Assembly (NCBI GenBank): GCA_949361645.1
Contig: OX442416.1
Location: 7,942,362-8,006,361 of the forward strand
DNA length: 64,000 nt
Direction of reading: 5' to 3'
Source of the DNA: Spongilla lacustris
Taxonomy: Eukaryota; Porifera; Demospongiae; Spongillida; Spongillidae
How positions within the stretch are numbered: position 1 is the stretch's first letter; every line of letters begins with the position of its first letter. The translations under genes and the position numbers were made by a program. Positions 56,891-64,000 of this stretch are shown here, in pieces. The notes below the pieces were generated by a model. It had not been told where the DNA came from. It did not search any database and saw only the letters and a list, made by a program, of their open reading frames with translations.

Positions 56891-57665
56891 TAGGTAGTTA
56901 CTGATATTCATGTTATCCTGTATTATCGCGTTTATTGAGTGTGAATAATAGGATACTTTTAAATAATAATTACATAATAATAATGCACTAAATATTATAC
57001 TACAAAGTACCTTAGCTTCACTAATGTTTCTGAAATATCAGTTAGGTTTAGGTACTTTGTAGTAGTCTGTTTAATAAGTAGTTACACAGCCAGAAGTTAC
57101 CAATCTGATTCAAACTTGGTGGGTCTGTACCAGGGATGGGTCACAATCTGAATCAGAATAACTGATAACAACAATCTGATTGTGGTCTGCAGCCTCAATC
57201 TGATCCAGATTGTATAACAACTTGACCCACGATTTAATAACAGCTTGACCCATGATTGGAAAACAGTTTCACCCAGGATTGCGCTCCCTCGTTCCAGACC
57301 ACTGTTGTTAGTAAGTCAATACTAGTACTGAACTGTAAATCGAAATATTTCTCTGATCTATGGTGCGACACACTCGAGTTCTGTGGTATTGTAGTACCAT
57401 CTTGACCTCCTCGCGCGCCTGGCTCTTTTTCCGCGATTGTTTTTCCCGTGAAATGTAATATGTCAATGGTAAGGATTTGGGAATGTCTGATAATTGATCT
57501 CATACTACCTGGTTAGGTACTAGGTATTTATAACTAGTACGCAGTCACGTGTGCATAACAGGACAAAGGTATGCTGGTTGGTACGAATGTATTGCTATTA
57601 AGGCGAGCTTATATACTCATCTTTGTTTCTGGGTCACATCATTGCATTGTTATGCAAATTTATAG
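56891..57665. other. Unassigned region
   Basis: Includes a locally repetitive stretch around AATCTGAT at 57130-57230. No gene supported. It may contain introns or upstream exons of the next gene. Confidence 0.35.
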
Positions 57666-58790
57666 AAGCGACACGTGCTAGGAGTACTGATGATATAAGA
57701 AAAACACCTTTTGTGGAAGCTGAGAACGTTCGCCCCATGTACCATCCATTAGAGAAGCTGTACATGCTGCTGATAACTAAAAGGTTTTTTTGTGTATATG
57801 TATAATTATATATATAATTATATTTATATTTTCATGTAGGAACATACACAGGATTGGGGGGCTGCTTATCTAAGATTAAGGAGGAGGAGCCATGAATGTG
57901 TGTGTGTACATTTGTGTGCATGATGTTACAAATGTGTTTGTACTATTTTTATATTTTAGGTTGAGTCATCCAATGCAATTGTCAGAGCACAGAATATTTA
58001 CAGCAACTGACTTTCATCATTTATCTGTACAGCAGCATAAGAGTTACCTGTCTGATGCCTTTGCCACAGATTCCAGGTGAGCTTAAGAGGCTGTATTATA
58101 GTGCAGAAAACGCATAAATGTTTCTTTTGTTTAGGTGTGGTGATTATTTGAAGATCTTCAACAATGTTTACATTGAGAAACTCAGTGTAGGCCTGCAGAG
58201 GTTTATATTGTCCAGGAGCACTTCAAAATGTAAGCACATCTCTATATACATTTCTGATCTGGAGGGAGAAGGATGGGGGTGGGAAGAGGACAGCCCCACC
58301 CCTTATGCCAACTTAGGGGGGTCCCCCCTTTTCCCTTTCTCCCCTAGAAAATCAAATCACAGACCATGATGGTCTGGAGAAAGGAAAAAAAAGGAATCAC
58401 CAACCAAGTGTGTCGTCACACGCCAAGAGACATTTCTTTTATCAGACTGCGCATGCGTAAGGTACCTCCCACATTACCTTAGGTTACCTCATTAACCTTC
58501 ATATACATGGGCATATGTGTTACAGATAGGCGAAGAATTTTTGCTGATATTCAAATCTTGCACAGCCTACCAGTAGATATTGTTGTGGATATCGTTCCAT
58601 CCATCTTTTGTCAGGTGGGATCAAAATTCCAGTGCACCTTGGTATAATATGATGTGTTTTATATTCCCAGGAGAATGTTTAATGTCTTGCACCATGCCAG
58701 AGTTCTAACTCAGCCAGACTTGCAGTAAGCCTCAACTCAGCTCTGTTGGCCTCAAATTACCTCAACAGCCTGCTTCACACACTAAACTAA
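57666..58790 (+). CDS. Candidate multi-exon host gene, partly coatomer delta-like
   Basis: Four intervals with AG/GT borders stay open in compatible phase: 57666-57783, 57960-58076, 58135-58229 and 58526-58614 (118, 117, 95 and 89 nt). A possible last exon is 58701-58790, ending in TAA. Exon 1 encodes RARS..., then PFVEAENVRPMYHPLEKLYM. This resembles the region of coatomer delta (TFVETESVRYVYQPMEKLYM is the family pattern) in the longin domain. The later exons (IFTATDFHHLSVQQHKSYL, LPVDIVVDIVPSIF) do not resemble coatomer delta. Upstream exons were not found. Either a diverged gene, or a delta-COP exon fused to something else. Confidence 0.4.
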
Positions 58791-59605
58791 GTCGCAGCTC
58801 AGCCTGCCTCCACTCAGCTATTCTGTGAAAACTTTCTATCTGTTACTTGTTGGATTACGTACATCATACATGCATATCATTCGTAATGGCTACAGAGTAC
58901 ATGTATGTCATTCAGGAATAAACTAGGTATGTGTAGATTGGCATTTTTCACCAAGTGTATTTTACCATGGATTGTAACTAGGTTAAACAGGCCATTGTTC
59001 CATTGTTCCCAATTGTTATGTTTGCAAATTTGAAGAGAGATTGAACAGAAACTCGCCAATGAGAAGACTCTAACGTGATTGGAGTAATATGCTGTACTGC
59101 TTAGATCTGTATTTGTATTGTATCGTTTGTAACGTGTATTATATTGTTAATTTTTTGCTAATCGAATTCGCCATAAATAAAAAAATTAAGGGTTGGGAAT
59201 GCGGTAAAGATACGTCCCGGGTCTTCATCAGATACTGCGTTGCCATATTTCAGATTGACAGCGACATTTGGAAATACTACGGTAATACAATCTGAATCAT
59301 TTTTACATCTGAGCCGAAGGTTTCCACTAAGTCTACAAAGGTCTGGTACTAGTAAAATGTCTGATTCAGCACTGGATACTCAGTACTAGTACATGTTTGA
59401 GACAAGAAAAAACTTCTGGCTGTGTATTGTTGTTTCAATAAATGTTATGGAGATTGAAGATGGATATGGAGCTGGGCTTCCATACCTGCCAGAATAATTC
59501 AACACAGATTCTCGTATGTTTTATTTTATCCTAATTAGTCTCGGTCTATTAGGTAATCTATTATTATTAGTTATACCATATTAAAATTCACAGTTTTATA
59601 ACACT
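58791..59605. other. Unassigned region
   Basis: No supported gene or repeat. Confidence 0.4.
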
Positions 59606-59614
59606 GAAAGGTGG

Positions 59615-59731
59615 TAGTCTCGTACCCAGACCCTAGTACGTCACAGCTGCGGATGGATTACATCACCGGCACGCTAGAACTATTAATCCATCCGCGCAGC
59701 TGTGATGTACTAGGGTCTGGGTACGAGACTA
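59615..59731. mobile_element. Short palindromic MITE with exact 9-bp target duplication
   Basis: 117 bp from TAGTCTCGTACCCAGACCC to its inverse GGGTCTGGGTACGAGACTA. Flanked by GAAAGGTGG at 59606-59614 and 59732-59740. A 9-bp duplication is typical of Mutator-like elements but is also known in others. Confidence 0.9.
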
Positions 59732-59740
59732 GAAAGGTGG

Positions 59741-61860
59741 AGTTGATTGGCCCATGGCTGATGCAGTTATGGAAAGACTGGAACACCTGAAGCTACGAGG
59801 CAGGGGCAGAGCTTTTTAAATGAAAATGACGTGTACATGTATATATTTTCAATTTTGGTAAGTGAACGTACGTTTTTAGCGTGTATTTGGTGTTAAAGCG
59901 AGCGCACGTTCTTATGTACTAGCTTCATTCAAGACTTGACAAAATACTGCAAGGTTTTTTTTAAAGGTACTTGTTAAATACTTTTAGAAAGTAAACCTCA
60001 AATGATGGTGGCGTTGTATACAGGTATCTGTGTGCGCGAAGCCTACAAGAAGGCACACACACATCAAAGAAATCAATAGTTGATTGATAGAAACCTGTAC
60101 ATGGTTATTGTTCCCCCACTCCTCCTACTTGGTGCCAGCATCTATTCAGACATGTCAGCAGCATTACACTTAAAGACTACATAACCACACACAACAGTCT
60201 GTTCCACCTCTGAACCACGGTGTTCACCTCCAGCACCAAGACCCCACACACACACACAAACTGCACACACACTGAGCAGTGGGCATAAAGAGAACCTATC
60301 TAGGCTATATTTAGGGTAGGTGAGCCCACACCTGACCCATGGAAAAAACCCATGGAATAACCTTCTGAAAGAAATAATCCACATGCTGGGTCAAAAAACC
60401 TTACTACATGGAGCTAAACTGCTATTACACAATGGACCCAATATCACAAGAAAAACTTCCAGGAGAACAAATCTGCGTAGAATGCCTCAATAACCCCTTC
60501 ACCTCCCTTATCAACTCACTGTCACGTGTAACAATAACCTTCCTTCCATCCATTCACTATCTAACATTACATTTAGACAGGAGTTTACATTGTAATTCAA
60601 TTCTTTCATCCGACAGGAAATATATCTCCCTTTATATGCCTTACATGTACATGTACATGTACATCGTTATTGTTATCACACCACCATGAACTTGGTGCCA
60701 GCAAATCAGCAGCATTACACTCCAACATACCATCAGGCAACACGTAGCATATTTGCGTAGTATACATGTATGATCACTATAGTGATTACAGTATAATTCC
60801 GCTGCATGTATAATATATAGATGTATATGCCCAGTTAAAAATCATGTTTATTTGAGTTCCTTATACCGCGTAACAGATAATGACTTACATGTACATGTGC
60901 TACTTGTATCAAAATTTAGACTTGTTCGATGTGTTGGGACTCTTGGCAGATTAAGTTTATCTATCCTGCTTGCACCATCAAAGATTACGGCTACTAGATA
61001 TTGTTGCTGCTTCATTTGTTTCAACTGCATACATGTATGCATACAAGCCAAAAAAAAATCATCATAAACCTGCTACATTGTACATGTACATGTACTTGTC
61101 GCAACTCAGTTCCATGTATGTACAGTTGAGTGTCTGTAAATTAAATCTAATTTAAGGTATTCCTATGTAAAACTAAATTTACTTAATAGAGCTCTTTCAT
61201 GGTCACATGATATGGGGGCGTTAGAACTTTAATTAACACTTGAATTAATTAACCGCCATGTTGGTGCTCAGCTCCAATACTTCGTTATTCGAAAGTACTA
61301 GAGCCAAGCACCAATATGGCGGCTAATTAGGCCGATGAATGTGATTGAGTCACGCGATGAAAGTGCTCTATAGGTTAGACACGGAAACGCGGGTATCAGC
61401 CATTTATAGAATCCACGAAGGCCCTGGGCTGTATATAGCGTCCGGAGCGGTAGCAAGGGCGCTACCACATGTAAGTGCCGGAGGGACCTTCTGCACATCA
61501 TCGGATTTCCTCCTCTTTGCTGCAACCTTGAGCTGTGCCATCCTTTTGGCTTTCTCATTGCTAGTCGACCTTGTATTCTGACACCACTGCTCGACCAAGC
61601 TTTGACCTTTGGCAACCTTGCAGTGCGAAAGATAACATTCCAAAATTGCCCTGGCACAATGTCAGGCCATTACAATATTTGACCTGACATGTTAAGACAA
61701 GAGCTACTACATGTCGGACATTATTGTATGTATGTGCATAAATAATAGCATTGAAAAACAGTAAAAATCGGTGCGTTGCATGTTCTACACTTAACTGACT
61801 TAAATGATTAGCGTTCAAGTTTTACTTTAAATTGCATGCAAGGCCTCCTCGGGTGAAAGT
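59741..61860. other. Mostly unassigned, with microsatellites
   Basis: A CA-rich tract near 60245-60275 and (ATGTAC)n tracts at 60643-60663 and 61079-61096. Sequence at 60478-60600 resembles 62822-62950 (GAATGCCTCAATAAC, then ACATTTAGA), so an unclassified repeat is present twice. A Lys/Arg-rich minus frame at 61404-61643 (KAKRMAQLKVAAKRRKSDD) could be an exon, but nothing else supports it. Confidence 0.4.
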
Positions 61861-61990
61861 ACTCACTCGCGCGTGGACCTGCGCGTTCACTCGCACGTGG
61901 ACATGCGCATTCACTCGCGCGTGGACCTGCAGGTTCACTCGTGCATGGACTTGCGATGAGTTGCGCATGCACTTGCGTATGCACTCATGC
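61861..61990 (+). repeat. ~30-bp CpG-rich tandem repeat
   Basis: Units of the type CACTCGCGCGTGGACCTGCG plus CGTT, about four copies, grading into TGCGCATGCACTTGCG variants. CpG-dense in an otherwise CpG-poor surrounding. Confidence 0.75.
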
Positions 61991-62732
61991 ATGAGTTGGA
62001 TTTAAGCAGCCAGACTGGATACTAGCACTTACACTTTTAAAAAATATAGTCGCAAATGACTGGTTAATTATATGTTTAGAATCTTGAGGACTAGTGGAGG
62101 TGCTTAGAAAGTAAGGATACAGTTGTGCGTGTATATATTTGATACAATGTCAGTCTACATGTACGTTACTGTTCCCACGAGAAAAGAAATACATGCATGC
62201 AAGTAGTACGCGTGTGCAAAGCGAGTCAGTATCACGTTCAATTAATACTTTGCGCGGACATCACTACCGCACAAGCGCAAAATCACCCGGACAAGTTGCA
62301 AAATTGATCGGAAAATGTCCGATGTCCGACCATTATCCGACACACTGCCTTGATGAGCTTCTGCCAGTGGGCCAAAGCATCCTTACCACTTTTAAGGCTC
62401 TGCTTTGCTTTGACCAAGGTAATCTTTGCCAGACCTTCTGCCAGGAGCCTACAATGTAGCTCCACCAATGGGGTCTAAGAGGTTATCATTGATGAAGGTT
62501 TGCTCTTTGTGTGCCTTCTTATGGAAGTGATAGGGCCTCTCCAGTGTCCTTTTGACTCTCTCATTGCCTATTCTGTGCATGTACAGAGCTCCCCACACAG
62601 TTCCCTCGTTTCATGCTGAGAGTTTGTGATAGTGGCAGGGATAGCCCCAAGGGATTGACTGTCAGGTAGATCCCTCCTGTAGCTGATTTATAATCTTCAC
62701 CTAATCCCATACATGACAATAATATTGCAAGA
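61991..62732. other. Unassigned region
   Basis: A minus frame at 62283-62468 (KAKQSLKSGKDALAHWQKLI) is protein-like but short and unrecognised. Confidence 0.35.
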
Positions 62733-62840
62733 CAACACGTGTGCTTAGAATACCTAGAATGTCTCAATAACACGTGCGCTTAGAATGCCTAGAATGCCTC
62801 AATAACACGTGCGCTTAGAATGCCTAGAATGCCTCAATAA
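62733..62840 (+). repeat. 35-bp tandem repeat, 3 copies
   Basis: The unit is TAACACGTGCGCTTAGAATG plus CCTAGAATGCCTCAA. (ATGTAC)n tracts follow at 62879-62897 and 62993-63018. Confidence 0.85.
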
Positions 62841-63129
62841 CACCTTACCCTCCCTTATTTTACTACTGCCACATCCAACATGTACATGTACATGTATGGC
62901 AACACCTTCCATTAAATCACCATGTAACATCACATTTAGATGGGAGTTCAATTACTATCTAAATCAATTTATACGCCCATATCCACATACAACATGTACA
63001 TGTACATGTACATGTATGGCAACACCTTCCGCATTGCTTGAAGCTCTTTGTCTTGGACATGGCTGATTCTTATTACTTCTTTTAGTGAAAAACACTGCAG
63101 CTAGGTAGAAACCTACTCCTCCTTCAAGC

Positions 63130-63741
63130 ATAGGAAACTCAAAATCAACTCCTGAACGAAATGGAAGCAATGGAAGGTCTACTGGCATTCCTTGCTTACA
63201 ATCTTGACCTTGATGAAGCCAACAACATAGCAACTATCCGAAAAACCAGCCGTTATCACCTACTTGCCAACATATGCAGAAGTACATTGAGCATGCAGGA
63301 TCACAGTTAAATGTAGCAGTAATCCTTCTCTAGCCTTAGATACTGTAGCCTGAGCTTTCTTATCTGACTCCTTTGTTTGCTGCTTAGGTTGTTTAGAGTT
63401 GGACTTCCTTGCACGATCCGAGGCATGTTGCCATAGAGAAACTAGTGACATCGGCCACCTGCATGTATTCATGTATGAGATGCTCGTAGCACACACTTTG
63501 ATAGTATACACAGCTGTAACCAAGCCTCCTCTGAGTTGGATATGCATATGGATCTCAATGTGTCTGACAAGACTTGAGCAAATGAGGATCTGGCTTTTAA
63601 AGCTATGTGAGGAATTGTGGCGCACTGGAGACAACAGACTTCTTCAACCGATGGGAGCGGGGCATCTAGACCTGACACATCACTGTTGCCCCAGCCAAGA
63701 ACGGCTGAGGTGGAGGTAACCGCAGCCTGTGGAGGCCCCAA
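63130..63741 (-). pseudogene. Retroelement N-terminal fragment
   Basis: On the minus strand, IPHIALKARSSFAQVLSDTL and then EEAWLQLCILSKCVL resemble the start of the RT-like family whose C-terminal part lies at 56500 (pattern IPKxAR...W...L..LF.KCVL). A Lys/Gln-rich linker follows in a shifted frame (63260-63634). It ends without an RT core. Confidence 0.45.
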
Positions 63742-63746
63742 GCATG

Positions 63747-64000
63747 TACAGTAGCGGTCATAAAAAAGTTTCGTAATTATTTACGCCGTGGCCGTAGTAC
63801 GGTATAACCGTAAACGTAACGTACATGGCAATAGGCGTGCCGTACAACGCCAGTGTTTAATATAACAATAACGCCTGATGCCGCGTATGTACATGTATTG
63901 CTACCTATAAACCTGGGTGCGTCCCTAGCGTTACAAGAAGCTGCGGATTCTTTTGTAAGGACTGATGGTGCCAAAAGAAGGCGGAATTCACAAATTCATT
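63747..64000 (+). mobile_element. Tc1-derived MITE, copy T7, cut by the window end
   Basis: Starts TACAGTAGCGG and follows T1 closely (GCCGTGGCCGTAGTACGG, then the CTATAAACCTGGGTGCGTCC block) up to base 64000. Confidence 0.85.

Overview
The window looks like a repeat-rich, intron-bearing animal genome, most likely a sponge or another early-branching marine invertebrate. The reasons are: eukaryotic transposon classes only (DIRS, Ty3/Gypsy, CR1/L2-like LINE, Tc1, piggyBac-like, hAT, THAP-bearing MITEs), one short chain of phase-compatible exons with GT/AG borders (57666-58614), abundant ATGTAC-type microsatellites, and several uncharacterised protein families that I associate with sponge and cnidarian genomes. 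The species call is inference. There is no bacterial-style operon, rRNA, convincing tRNA or CRISPR array.

Layout. 190-2155: Tc1-type MITE end followed by a decayed DIRS-like element (RT end, RNase H, tyrosine recombinase). 2649-6766: a 4.1-kb DNA transposon remnant with ~25-bp inverted ends around a broken gene with an AT-hook, candidate D-D-E/D residues, a zinc finger and a SAP domain. 7976-10395: a ~140-165-bp satellite carrying two copies of a THAP-bearing MITE in a 942-bp higher-order repeat. 10709-12480: a repeated coding fragment, one piggyBac-like end and a 1.3-kb foldback. 13060-18272: a block of small, often overlapping, decayed ORFs that looks like an old integrated DNA virus or Maverick-like element, one ORF being split by a piggyBac-like MITE. 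18435-23172: MITEs, a Gypsy fragment and a transposon-gene tail. 23980-28180: minisatellites and two more piggyBac-like families. 28218-31397: a foldback with 1.1-1.3-kb arms. 31607-39449: a broken Gypsy element with ~109-bp LTRs, interrupted by a 3.6-kb transposon that holds a 24-bp minisatellite. 39610-42560: a LINE cut off inside its RT and abutting a minisatellite. 42595-52840: nested MITEs, including a composite cluster of Tc1-type elements. 52841-64000: mostly unassigned DNA with a possible host gene and fragments of one retroelement family.

Almost every recognisable gene belongs to a mobile element and is broken. The two most interesting signals are (1) four TTAA-bordered families with unrelated sequences that share one end design: two copies of a 16-18-bp palindrome, the outer one 15-16 bp from the TTAA; and (2) the match between the ends of the SAP-domain transposon and those of short palindromic MITEs elsewhere in the window, one of which has an exact 9-bp target duplication. 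Together these suggest an unclassified DNA transposon family and its non-autonomous partners.
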